Part shown: one piece after another, positions 28,846 through 36,204 of the stretch
Numbering within the stretch: position 1 is the stretch's first letter
Layout: every line of letters starts with the position of its first letter
Assembly (NCBI GenBank): GCA_015231825.1
Contig: JADGAV010000003.1
Span: forward strand, 117,524 to 181,523
Direction of reading: 5' to 3'
DNA length: 64,000 nucleotides
Origin: SAR324 cluster bacterium
GTDB taxonomy: Bacteria > SAR324 > NAC60-12
The notes under the pieces: generated by a model
The model's database searches: none
Seen by the model: the letters and a program-made list of their open reading frames with translations, nothing else
Told to the model about the DNA's origin: nothing
Program-made: the position numbers and the translations under genes

Positions 28846-28953
28846 ACGCGAGTCGTAAAATCCAAATTTACCTTGTCAGTTGCTGCTCCCGATGTTAAAC
28901 CTATGACGAGAGTAAGCCCTTTCAAAATACAAAAAATCCCCCTGATTTCAAAT

Positions 28954-28977
28954 AGTCTTTCGAGAGCTCGAAAGGCT
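28954..28977. promoter_or_regulatory. Palindrome upstream of the Gfo/Idh/MocA gene
   Basis: AGTCTTTCGAG-ag-CTCGAAAGGCT is an 11-bp dyad with one mismatch pair, its inner 8 bp being perfect. It ends 34 bases before the ATG at 29012. The position and symmetry fit a repressor operator in the promoter/leader of the dehydrogenase gene; a leader hairpin is the alternative. Confidence 0.4.
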
Positions 28978-29011
28978 CACTCAAAGAATCATGACATAAA
29001 GGAAAACCGAG

Positions 29012-30082
29012 ATGAAAAGAATCAACGTTGGAGTGATCGGCACCGGATGGTGCGGTGGAATTCGCGCTGAAGTGTGCGCAGCCAATGCTCTGGTCGATGA
29101 GCTGCATATCGCCGAAAACAATCCGGAACGACTCAAGGAAATGGCTGCTAAAACAGGAGCATTGACCGCGACAAGCGATTATCAGGAGTTGATCAAAAAC
29201 GATGCCATTGAAGCGGTAATTATTTCCGCGACGCCAGAAACAACCCACTATCCGATGGCAAGGGATTCCCTGCTTGCACAAAAACATGTTTTTCTTGAAA
29301 AACCGCTGGCCTTGAGTCTTGAAGAAGCAGATGAGTTGGTCGGACTCGCGAAAAAATCGAATCTCAAATTTACGATCGGTTATTCTCAGCGTTTCAACCC
29401 CAAACAGGCATTTGTCAAAAAGAGCCTCCAGGATGGATCGGTTGGAAAACCAGTCAGTGCCATCGTCAGCCGGCACATCACCCGTGGTCTGGGCAACAAG
29501 ATCAGTGGACGCATCAAATTGTCGCCGGCAGCGATGGAAGCGACCCACGACATCGATTTTGTGCTCTGGTGTCTCGAACCGGCAAAACCGATTCGGGTAT
29601 ATTCCCAGGCAGCCTATGGCGCCATGAAGGAAGCCGCAGGCGGGGCGGACATTGCTGACACTCAATCGATCATGCTGACCATGGACAATGGAGTCGTGGT
29701 CATGATCGGTGCCGGATGGACCATGCCCATCGGTTACCCAAATTACTCAGGAACCTGGATCGAATTTATTGCGACTGAAGGAATGCTGGTGATGGATGAC
29801 ACTCACCGTGACGTGATCGTCAATACCGTGAAAGACGGCATTCAACATCCAATGTCCACCATGCCCGGGGAACACGTCGGTCACGTTTTTGCAGGGCCCA
29901 TGGCCAATGAAACCATTCATTTCATAGAAGCTGTCGCCCATGATCGTCCGGTGATGGTCACTCCAGAACAGGCGCGTCTCGCCATGGAAGTCTATATTGC
30001 CGCTGATATCTCGGCAGAAAGCAATGAACCCGTTTCACTCCCCCTTCCACAAAACAGGGCTAATTTGGCGGCCGTCGGTTAG
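29012..30082 (+). CDS. Gfo/Idh/MocA-family oxidoreductase
   Basis: 356 residues. An N-terminal NAD(P) Rossmann fold starts with 'VGVIGTGWCGG', and the EKP motif (EKPLALSLEEADEL) is at about residue 97. A C-terminal alpha/beta domain carries 'EATHDIDFVLWCLE', in which a His-Asp pair takes the usual active-site position. Family members are dehydrogenases of sugars, inositols or related cyclic alcohols. Together with the upstream FMN hydroxy-acid oxidase it may belong to a polyol or sugar-acid pathway, but no transporter is adjacent. AAAGGA lies 8 bases before the ATG, and a palindrome sits upstream. Confidence 0.9.
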   Translation: MKRINVGVIGTGWCGGIRAEVCAANALVDELHIAENNPERLKEMAAKTGALTATSDYQELIKNDAIEAVIISATPETTHYPMARDSLLAQKHVFLEKPLALSLEEADELVGLAKKSNLKFTIGYSQRFNPKQAFVKKSLQDGSVGKPVSAIVSRHITRGLGNKISGRIKLSPAAMEATHDIDFVLWCLEPAKPIRVYSQAAYGAMKEAAGGADIADTQSIMLTMDNGVVVMIGAGWTMPIGYPNYSGTWIEFIATEGMLVMDDTHRDVIVNTVKDGIQHPMSTMPGEHVGHVFAGPMANETIHFIEAVAHDRPVMVTPEQARLAMEVYIAADISAESNEPVSLPLPQNRANLAAVG

Positions 30083-30137
30083 CCTGTAAAAATCCGATAG
30101 GCAGCAAATCAGCCGACAGGTATGACAAAACTAAAAA

Positions 30138-30169
30138 CACGCATGTGAAATCTTCAATTCACATGCGTG
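30138..30169 (-). terminator. Stem-loop with a T-tract on the minus strand
   Basis: CACGCATGTGAA (30138-30149) and TTCACATGCGTG (30158-30169) form a perfect 12-bp stem with an 8-base loop. Reading the minus strand, TTTTTAGTTTTG follows directly, a good intrinsic terminator. On plus, no T-run follows, so it is a poor terminator for the upstream plus-strand gene. This implies a minus-strand transcript arising between 30170 and 30510, where no confident gene is present. Confidence 0.6.
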
Positions 30170-30386
30170 CACCCTCCACCTGATAACTCATTAATTCAAC
30201 GGTCGCCTTATTCGGTAGTTCTGATAATCCCGCGCCACACAACAGAAGCATTTCCAGCAAAGTTTTCTTAAGCAATTCGCTCATCAAAATCATGAAAATA
30301 AAAATCCGCTTTTGGTGAATTTTTTGCATTTCCTCATACAGATGCCAATGCTTGGGCAAGCACGGAGTTGATGCTGAAAATATCAA
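30159..30386 (-). CDS. Possible small protein (75 codons or fewer), low confidence
   Basis: An open frame in the 428-bp gap between the oxidoreductase and DUF1127 genes. The only long start is TTG; an internal ATG would give ~56 residues with a Leu/Met-rich helix-like stretch. Its TGA lies inside the minus-strand terminator hairpin, so the frame and terminator agree in direction. No family is recognised and the ribosome-binding site is weak; a small RNA is an equally good explanation. The rest of this gap (30083-30137 and 30387-30510) shows no gene. Confidence 0.25.
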   Translation of the reverse strand: MIFSASTPCLPKHWHLYEEMQKIHQKRIFIFMILMSELLKKTLLEMLLLCGAGLSELPNKATVELMSYQVEGARM

Positions 30387-30510
30387 TCCAATCCTATTAT
30401 TGTTAGCTTTTACGTATAACTCCGGATAGTGGAGAATGCTCAGCTATGGTATATTTAAGGCAGCGTAAATATAGTACGAGCATTTCACGAGATGCGGAAA
30501 GGAGAGACTC

Positions 30511-30783
30511 ATGAAACCCGAAAACCTCATCAAAATTGCCAGTTATCATTCCTTGTATGGTGAATCAAATCTGTTCACAATACAATTCACGGCACAAGTG
30601 GAGAAAAAGCATTCTGAATTGAAAGAATACTTCAACAGGCTGCTGGAAATTGTATGGAACTGGAATGAACGACAGAAACAAAGAACCGCACTGCTAGGGT
30701 TCAATGACTACTATCTAAAAGATATAGGACTCACACGTTTTGATGTCGAGCGAGAAGCAGACAAATGGTTCTGGCAAGACTGA
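30511..30783 (+). CDS. DUF1127-family small protein
   Basis: 90 residues. The C-terminal ~45 match DUF1127: a 'WERNR/WNWNERQKQRTAL' basic-aromatic start, then 'LGFNDYYLKDIGLTRFDVEREADKWFW'. In characterised relatives, short DUF1127 proteins are small basic regulators linked to RNA turnover and to phosphate and carbon metabolism; this longer form has a 40-residue N-terminal extension of unknown role. A strong AAAGGAGAG ribosome-binding site sits 6 bases before the ATG. It is isolated, between an unexplained intergenic region and a convergent amidotransferase gene. Confidence 0.85.
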   Translation: MKPENLIKIASYHSLYGESNLFTIQFTAQVEKKHSELKEYFNRLLEIVWNWNERQKQRTALLGFNDYYLKDIGLTRFDVEREADKWFWQD

Positions 30784-30805
30784 GCAGTCAGCTTCAAAAG
30801 AAGAA

Positions 30806-31513
30806 TCAAAAGGGAGAGGAGATCGGTTTTTGATTAAAGAAATTCAAAAAAAAACTGAAAAATATCTGGCCGGCATTCAGTGAAGGCCCACTCTGAATAA
30901 TCTCATCAACCCGGTATTGATGAGATTCGATCAGTTTTCGATCTTCAAGAAAAAAACGATTTCCTCGTTCTCGATCAAATTCCGGATGGAACTGGGTTCC
31001 AAACAGACGATGGCGAAAATTGACAAATGCCTGGATGGGCGTATGTTTCCCAGTGGCGATCAATTCGGACCCTTCCGGCAAAATAATAACTTCATCAAAA
31101 TGATGCTGCCAGATTTTTTCCTGGGAGGAAGTTCCAGGAATTTGAGTTGCACCTTCCCGGAAAGCAACCTCTCCCCAACCCACTTCCAAACCCTTTGCCG
31201 AGCGCTGCACCGCCTGTTCTCCGACTAGTGCCAAACATATCAACTGATGCCCATAACAGATTCCCATTTGAGGAATGCTTTTATCACGCGCAGTTCTGAC
31301 AGACTCAATTGCCCGTTCCGTAAAAGGAGCTTTTTCCCTGATGGACAGGGATGAACCGGAGTGAATTATATGGGTCACCTCTTCAGTTTCGAGTGGAAAA
31401 GACTCTTCGCTATCAATATAGTGAGTCAGAACTTCTGCGTCTTTTGGGAGCCATTGTCGGATCAGTCCTGCTTCGATACGTTCTATCGAATAGTCAAATA
31501 TCTGTATTTTCAT
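30806..31513 (-). CDS. Class I glutamine amidotransferase-like protein
   Basis: About 235 residues. The nucleophile elbow 'MGICYGHQL' (Cys near residue 86) and the His-Glu pair in 'FGTQFHPEF' (His near 176) complete the GATase1 triad. The free-standing form resembles GuaA-N-terminal-like or PuuD-like enzymes that remove an amino group from glutamine or gamma-glutamyl compounds. No synthetase domain or partner is next to it, so the acceptor is unknown. ATG 31525 and TTG 31534 are alternative starts; ATG 31513 is preferred since the fold's first strand (MKIQIFDYS) begins there. Confidence 0.85.
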   Translation of the reverse strand: MKIQIFDYSIERIEAGLIRQWLPKDAEVLTHYIDSEESFPLETEEVTHIIHSGSSLSIREKAPFTERAIESVRTARDKSIPQMGICYGHQLICLALVGEQAVQRSAKGLEVGWGEVAFREGATQIPGTSSQEKIWQHHFDEVIILPEGSELIATGKHTPIQAFVNFRHRLFGTQFHPEFDRERGNRFFLEDRKLIESHQYRVDEIIQSGPSLNAGQIFFSFFLNFFNQKPISSPF

Positions 31514-31598
31514 CAACCTGGTCATGGCTTCCAAGTAAAAGGAATTTGAAAAAAAGGAAGTTTCATTTCAGCATCAGCAGATCCCGAAGTGCCTCAGG

Positions 31599-32390
31599 TT
31601 AGCGTCCCTGAAAAACAGGAAAGCGTTTTTCCATAAAAGCATTTCTTCCTTCGATATAGTCTTCGCTATCAAAGCATTCTTTCACCGCATGCGTACACAA
31701 TTCCAAATCAGGTCCCTGATCACTGACAATTTCCCTGACAATTTTCTTGACGGACTTTACTGTCAATGGTGCGTTTCTGGAAATTGTTTTGCAATAATCC
31801 CGAACATACTCTTCCAAGTGTTCATTGGCAGTAACCCGATTTACCAATCCCATCGCCAGAGCTTCGCTCGCAGAGAACAAACGGGCGGTGTAAAAAATTT
31901 CTTTGGCAAAAGAGGGCCCGACGAGATCAACCAGCGTTTTAAGTCCCCCATATCGATAGCCAAGGCCTAGCTTTGCAGCGGGAACTGCAAATTGAGAATT
32001 CTCAGTGGCAATACGCATATCACAGTTGAGAGCAATGCCCACTCCACCTCCTACACAAAACCCGCGGATCATGGCAATCGTCGGTTTAGAGGCCTCCGCG
32101 AGACTTTTCGAGGCCGCCTCGGTCTGCTGCTCATAAAATTCGACCTTCTCTTTGGAAGAACGCTGTTTTTCAAATTCAGAAATATCAGCTCCTGCAACAA
32201 ATGCTTTGTCTCCAGCCCCCTTCAGGACAATGATTCGGATTTGTGTGTCCGCTTCAAATTCACTGATGCATTCCGGAATCGCCTGCCACATTTCCAGCGA
32301 AATCGCATTTCTTCTTTCGGGATTGTTGAAGGTTAACCAGCCGATATGATCTTCTTTTTCAGCGATAACTTTGTCAGTATATGGTTTCAT
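31599..32390 (-). CDS. Crotonase-family protein lacking the hydratase glutamates
   Basis: 263 residues with the enoyl-CoA hydratase/isomerase fold. The oxyanion-hole segments 'KAFVAGADISEF' and 'GFCVGGGVGIALNCDMRIA' are present, and 'LFSASEALAMGLVNRV' is typical. The two acids of true hydratases are missing: the GGGCELA position reads GGGVGIA (Glu144 to Gly) and the QPE position reads VPA (Glu164 to Ala). A plain hydratase reaction is therefore unlikely; other crotonase chemistries on acyl-CoA remain possible. It is immediately downstream of a CaiB-type CoA-transferase gene (24-base gap), which may supply its acyl-CoA substrate. Confidence 0.85.
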   Translation of the reverse strand: MKPYTDKVIAEKEDHIGWLTFNNPERRNAISLEMWQAIPECISEFEADTQIRIIVLKGAGDKAFVAGADISEFEKQRSSKEKVEFYEQQTEAASKSLAEASKPTIAMIRGFCVGGGVGIALNCDMRIATENSQFAVPAAKLGLGYRYGGLKTLVDLVGPSFAKEIFYTARLFSASEALAMGLVNRVTANEHLEEYVRDYCKTISRNAPLTVKSVKKIVREIVSDQGPDLELCTHAVKECFDSEDYIEGRNAFMEKRFPVFQGR

Positions 32391-32413
32391 AATTTTTGTC
32401 TGTTAAAATGTAC

Positions 32414-33604
32414 TTAGATCACTCCTCGTTCCCTTAAATCTTCAATTTGTCCAGGACTGAGGTCCAATTCACCAAGTATTTCATCGGTATGTTCTCCTCC
32501 GTCCGGTGCAGAGCACCGCATTTTGAAAGGTGTTCGGCTCATATTGACCGCTTGGCTGAGAATGCTGATGTCACCCAATTTGCGGTGTTGGACAGGATGA
32601 GCCATTCCCAGGTGCCTGACTTGCGGATCATCAAAAACTTCTTCAATCGAATTGATAGGGCCGCAGGGTACTCCCGCCTCATTGAGGAGGGCAATGGCCT
32701 CCTTACTGAATAGGGTTGATGTCACAGCGGACATTTCCTCATGCAGTTCATCACGATGGATCGATCTTTCTTCACCCGTCGCAAACTTGGGATTATCCAG
32801 CCAATCCTCCCGTTTGAAGGCCTCGCAAAGCCGCTTGAAGATGACGGACCCTGAAGCAGCAATATTGATGTGTCCGTCACGGGTTGGAAAAACCCCTGTG
32901 GGGATGCTGGTGGGATGATTGTTGCCGGCCTGTTGCGGCAGGTCCTTTTCCATCAGCCAGCGTGCAGCCTGAAAATCGAGCATGGCAATTTGGGATTCGA
33001 GGAGAGAGGTATGCACCCATTGTCCCTTTCCAGAAACCTCACGCTCCAGCAAAGCCACCAAAATCCCGATCGCGCAATACATTCCCGCTGTTAGGTCCGC
33101 AATAGGAATACCCACCCGGACGGGTCCCTGGCCGGGAAGTCCGGTGATTGACATCAGCCCTCCCATCCCCTGGGCAATCTGGTCAAAACCAGGCAAATTC
33201 CGATAAGGCCCCTCCTGACCAAAACCCGAAATGCTCCCATAAACCAATCGCGGATTGATCAACTGCAAGGACTCATAGTCGATTCCCAATCGTTTTTTTA
33301 CATCGGGCCGATAATTTTCAACGATAACATCGCTTCGCTTCACCAGGGATTTAAACAGCACGAGCCCTTCCGGATCCTTGAGATTCAAGGTCATGCTGCG
33401 TTTGTTGCGTTGTAGATTCTGAAAATCCGGACCATGACGGTTTCCTCCAATATCTTCATGGCCTTTTCCCACCGGCATTTCTATCTTTATTACATCCGCT
33501 CCCCAATCTGCCAACTGGCGAACCGCCGTCGGTCCTGACCTTGCACGCGTCAAATCGAGCACTTTAAATCGAGAGAGCGGTTGAATTGCATTATTTTCCG
33601 TCAT
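32414..33604 (-). CDS. Family III (CaiB/BaiF) CoA-transferase
   Basis: 396 residues from the preferred ATG. 'VLDLTRARSGPTAVRQLADWGADVIKIE', 'SGFGQEGP' and 'GIPIADLTAG' (catalytic Asp170) are the family landmarks. The start at 33604 has GAGGTGG 4 bases upstream; an in-frame upstream extension to 33706 lacks a ribosome-binding site and family similarity. It precedes the atypical crotonase gene, so the pair probably loads an organic acid onto CoA and then transforms it. About 30% of positions in conserved stretches match the other CaiB protein at 13479, so the two are old paralogues rather than recent duplicates. Confidence 0.9.
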   Translation of the reverse strand: MTENNAIQPLSRFKVLDLTRARSGPTAVRQLADWGADVIKIEMPVGKGHEDIGGNRHGPDFQNLQRNKRSMTLNLKDPEGLVLFKSLVKRSDVIVENYRPDVKKRLGIDYESLQLINPRLVYGSISGFGQEGPYRNLPGFDQIAQGMGGLMSITGLPGQGPVRVGIPIADLTAGMYCAIGILVALLEREVSGKGQWVHTSLLESQIAMLDFQAARWLMEKDLPQQAGNNHPTSIPTGVFPTRDGHINIAASGSVIFKRLCEAFKREDWLDNPKFATGEERSIHRDELHEEMSAVTSTLFSKEAIALLNEAGVPCGPINSIEEVFDDPQVRHLGMAHPVQHRKLGDISILSQAVNMSRTPFKMRCSAPDGGEHTDEILGELDLSPGQIEDLRERGVI

Positions 33605-33736
33605 GAAGCCACCTCGGAGCTGCATTGTTTTTGATTCTTCAAAAAAGATAGGAAACGTAACAATAATTTCCCTTGAATACAACTTGTTTTTCCAATTCTC
33701 CTGCATGTTTTACAGCGTTGGAGCACATCTCCTGTT

Positions 33737-34303
33737 TTAAACCCACCACAGTAAATAGGCTTGAATCCAGGGGCGGAAGCCGGACGTGATGGATTGGACT
33801 TTGCCGTCAATGTCAACGACCACAATGGAAGGAATCAATTGAATACGCAGCCTCTTGGCGAGTCGCCCGTCATCCCTAAATACTGGAAAATCCATGCCTG
33901 TCTTCTGACGAAATTTCTGTATTTTCTGCCAGGATTCATTCATGTTAACGCCGATCAACTGCTTCTCATTTTCTACCAGGCTGGGGTAAATCTGGGTGAG
34001 CAGAGGCAATTCCAGACGGCAGGGTACGCACCAGCTGGCCCAAAAATTCAAAATGAGGGGTTTTCCTTTAAACTTCGAAATCGGCACAAGTTCGCCTTTT
34101 TCATTTTCGATATGCAGTATCGAAACATCGACACCCTCCATCTTTCGGGAATCCATCCAAACCGGCATCCAGGTAAAAATTATTTGATAAAATATGAATG
34201 TGAGCAAACATCCCTGAATCCAGTATTTTCGAATTATTTTCAGAACTCGGACGGATGAGGAATTTTTTTCTGATGGGGGTTCTTCATTTCCAGGCTTTAC
34301 CAT
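33737..34303 (-). CDS. TlpA/ResA-like membrane-anchored thioredoxin
   Basis: 188 residues. One transmembrane anchor (about residues 29-50) faces a thioredoxin domain to the periplasm. The active site WCVPC places cysteines at 92 and 95, and a cis-proline follows in 'IQLIPSIVVVD'. 'FKGKPLILNFWASWCVPC' is the family hallmark. TlpA/ResA proteins reduce disulfides in extracytoplasmic proteins, often in cytochrome c or copper-site maturation, but no cytochrome genes are nearby. The SGNH hydrolase lies 24 bases upstream on the same strand, so the two may be co-transcribed. Confidence 0.88.
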   Translation of the reverse strand: MVKPGNEEPPSEKNSSSVRVLKIIRKYWIQGCLLTFIFYQIIFTWMPVWMDSRKMEGVDVSILHIENEKGELVPISKFKGKPLILNFWASWCVPCRLELPLLTQIYPSLVENEKQLIGVNMNESWQKIQKFRQKTGMDFPVFRDDGRLAKRLRIQLIPSIVVVDIDGKVQSITSGFRPWIQAYLLWWV

Positions 34304-34327
34304 GGGCTAATCTTTCCAAATTTCTTT

Positions 34328-35143
34328 TTAACAATTCTGATGTTCCTGCCGGGCAATAATCTCCGCTATACTTTTTCCCCATGCAAAATAACCCGCTTTT
34401 GAAGGATGATAACCATCCACAGCCAGAAATTCCGGATCCTTCAGTTCACCTAGAGGAATCAGCTGAAACGATCGCCCCATCATGGCGTGTTGCTGCAGTG
34501 CCCGGTTTAAGATTGATGCCCGCAGTCCCATTATCCACCGCAACGGTTGTGGAAGGGCCGTGAATTTCCCCATAGGAGGCAATTCGCTGAAAAAAACGCG
34601 GCACTTTGATTTTCTGCCGATCATGTTCACCAATTCTGTGATTCTCTGCCGCCATGTCGGCAGGGAAGTCAACCCTGTTGTGTCATTGACACCCAGGCAA
34701 ATGATCAGATAATCGAGACGATCTTCAGGAATTTGAGGAACAAGCTTTGCGATGACCCCCAGGATATCGATCCGATTTTTTCCCAGGACCTGCCAATGGA
34801 CGCTGCAGCCAGTGTTTTCCGATAAATGAAAAGCGATGGCCGCTCCCAATCCCTCCTGATGATCTTCCACTCCAACCCCGGCAACCGTCGATTCTCCGAG
34901 GACCAAAATTTCAATCGTCTTCCGGGAATCTCGCCGAAACAAACCCTGGGCATCGCCTCCTGCTTCCGGCAGACGCAAGGCCGATCTGCGGGTATACCAT
35001 GCTAATGGCAACAATATTGGCAGGAGAATGCCTGTCACAACCCAAAAAAAAGAGAGAAAAGCAAACTCCTTGACAGACCGAAACATAGACCCTATAACGT
35101 GAGGCAGCAAATTTAAAAAAACGATAGTCTTACGGATATCCAA
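34328..35143 (-). CDS. SGNH/GDSL-family hydrolase
   Basis: 271 residues. A membrane-spanning segment (about 31-50) is followed by SGNH blocks: GES with nucleophile Ser85, GVND with Asn153, and D-x-x-H (Asp243, His246 in 'DGYHPSKAGY'). The domain is probably periplasmic. SGNH enzymes are esterases or lipases of broad range; the substrate cannot be inferred. The order on the minus strand is SGNH then TlpA-like thioredoxin. Confidence 0.88.
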   Translation of the reverse strand: MDIRKTIVFLNLLPHVIGSMFRSVKEFAFLSFFWVVTGILLPILLPLAWYTRRSALRLPEAGGDAQGLFRRDSRKTIEILVLGESTVAGVGVEDHQEGLGAAIAFHLSENTGCSVHWQVLGKNRIDILGVIAKLVPQIPEDRLDYLIICLGVNDTTGLTSLPTWRQRITELVNMIGRKSKCRVFFSELPPMGKFTALPQPLRWIMGLRASILNRALQQHAMMGRSFQLIPLGELKDPEFLAVDGYHPSKAGYFAWGKSIAEIIARQEHQNC

Positions 35144-35207
35144 CGCTTTATCAAGGTGTTTTCAAAAGATTGATTCTCTCCATTGGCCCGCACATTTGAG
35201 AAAAAAC

Positions 35208-36203
35208 ATGACCGGTTCAAAAATTAATCCTATTATCCTGTCAGCTGCCGAAGTCGAAGAACTGCTTTCCATGGAAACGGCCATCGAGTTGATGCGGGAT
35301 GCATTTGCAATCATTTCCAATGGCAGTTCGCAAGTCCCTGTGAGGACTGTCCTTCCTATAGAAGAATATCATGGAGCCTCCCTTACCATGCCCTCCTACA
35401 TTTCAAATAAAAGGGTCTTTGGCATCAAATCAGTGACTGCATTTCTCAACAACCCGACTCTCTCACTGCCTGCTATTCAGGCGATCTACCTTTTATTTGA
35501 TGCAGCAACAGGGCAGCTTAAATGTCTGATGGATGCAGATACCATGACCATGCTGCGCACCGGTGCAGGAGCGGGATTGGCGACTGAATTGCTGGCACGT
35601 GAAGACGCCGCCATCCTGGCAGTTTTTGGAACAGGAGTTCAGGCCCGCGGGCAAATGGAGGCAATTTGTGCAGTTCGAGCGATTCAAAAAATATATGTGT
35701 TTTGTCGTGATGGAGAGAAAGGTGAAAAATTCTGCCAGAACATGTCAGAGCGCCTGCAAAAGGATATTTCCCTGGCAAGGAGCATTGATTTGTTAAAAGA
35801 GGCCGATATTGTCAGCACCGCGACAAGTTCTTCTTCACCCGTATTTGAGCATCATAATCTAAAACCGGGAGTGCATATTAACAGTGTCGGGTCTTTCACA
35901 GCAAAGATGGCCGAAGTGCCTTCAGAAACAGTCTGTCTTTCGAAACTGGTGGTTGATCAAAGAGAAGCGGCACTTAAAGAAGCAGGGGATCTCCTCAAAC
36001 CCATCGAAGAAGGAAAAATCACAAAAGACTATATTTTTGCGGAACTTGGAGAAATTGTTTTAAAACAAAAAACAGGCAGAAAAAACAACAGCGAAATCAC
36101 ATTTTTCAAATCAGTGGGAAATGCAGTACAGGATCTCGTTTGTGCCGATATGATCGAACAGCAGGCGAGGCACAATAAAATGGGCAGCCCGTTAAATTTG
36201 TGA
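35208..36203 (+). CDS. Ornithine cyclodeaminase/mu-crystallin-family protein
   Basis: About 331 residues. It has the family's N-terminal lead 'EVEELLSMETAIELMRDAF', an active-site region 'DADTMTMLRTGAGAGLAT' and a Rossmann NAD(P) motif 'AVFGTGVQARGQME'. 'INSVGSFTAKMAEVP' is equally conserved. Members act as ornithine cyclodeaminases, alanine dehydrogenases or ketimine reductases, so the substrate is open. A TTG at 35196 would add four residues; ATG 35208 is preferred but has only a weak purine stretch upstream. Its stop is separated by a single base from the stop of the convergent kinase gene. Confidence 0.88.
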   Translation: MTGSKINPIILSAAEVEELLSMETAIELMRDAFAIISNGSSQVPVRTVLPIEEYHGASLTMPSYISNKRVFGIKSVTAFLNNPTLSLPAIQAIYLLFDAATGQLKCLMDADTMTMLRTGAGAGLATELLAREDAAILAVFGTGVQARGQMEAICAVRAIQKIYVFCRDGEKGEKFCQNMSERLQKDISLARSIDLLKEADIVSTATSSSSPVFEHHNLKPGVHINSVGSFTAKMAEVPSETVCLSKLVVDQREAALKEAGDLLKPIEEGKITKDYIFAELGEIVLKQKTGRKNNSEITFFKSVGNAVQDLVCADMIEQQARHNKMGSPLNL

Positions 36204-36204
36204 T

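Noticed and set aside
28922..29665. 247-codon open frame on minus, antisense to the Gfo/Idh/MocA gene
   Set aside because: The plus-strand frame has clear Rossmann and EKP motifs; the antisense product has none and shows shadow-type composition.
30804..30835. AATCAAAA ... TTTTGATT dyad after the DUF1127 gene
   Set aside because: The 8-bp AT-rich arms are far apart and overlap the end of the convergent amidotransferase gene; too weak to call a terminator.
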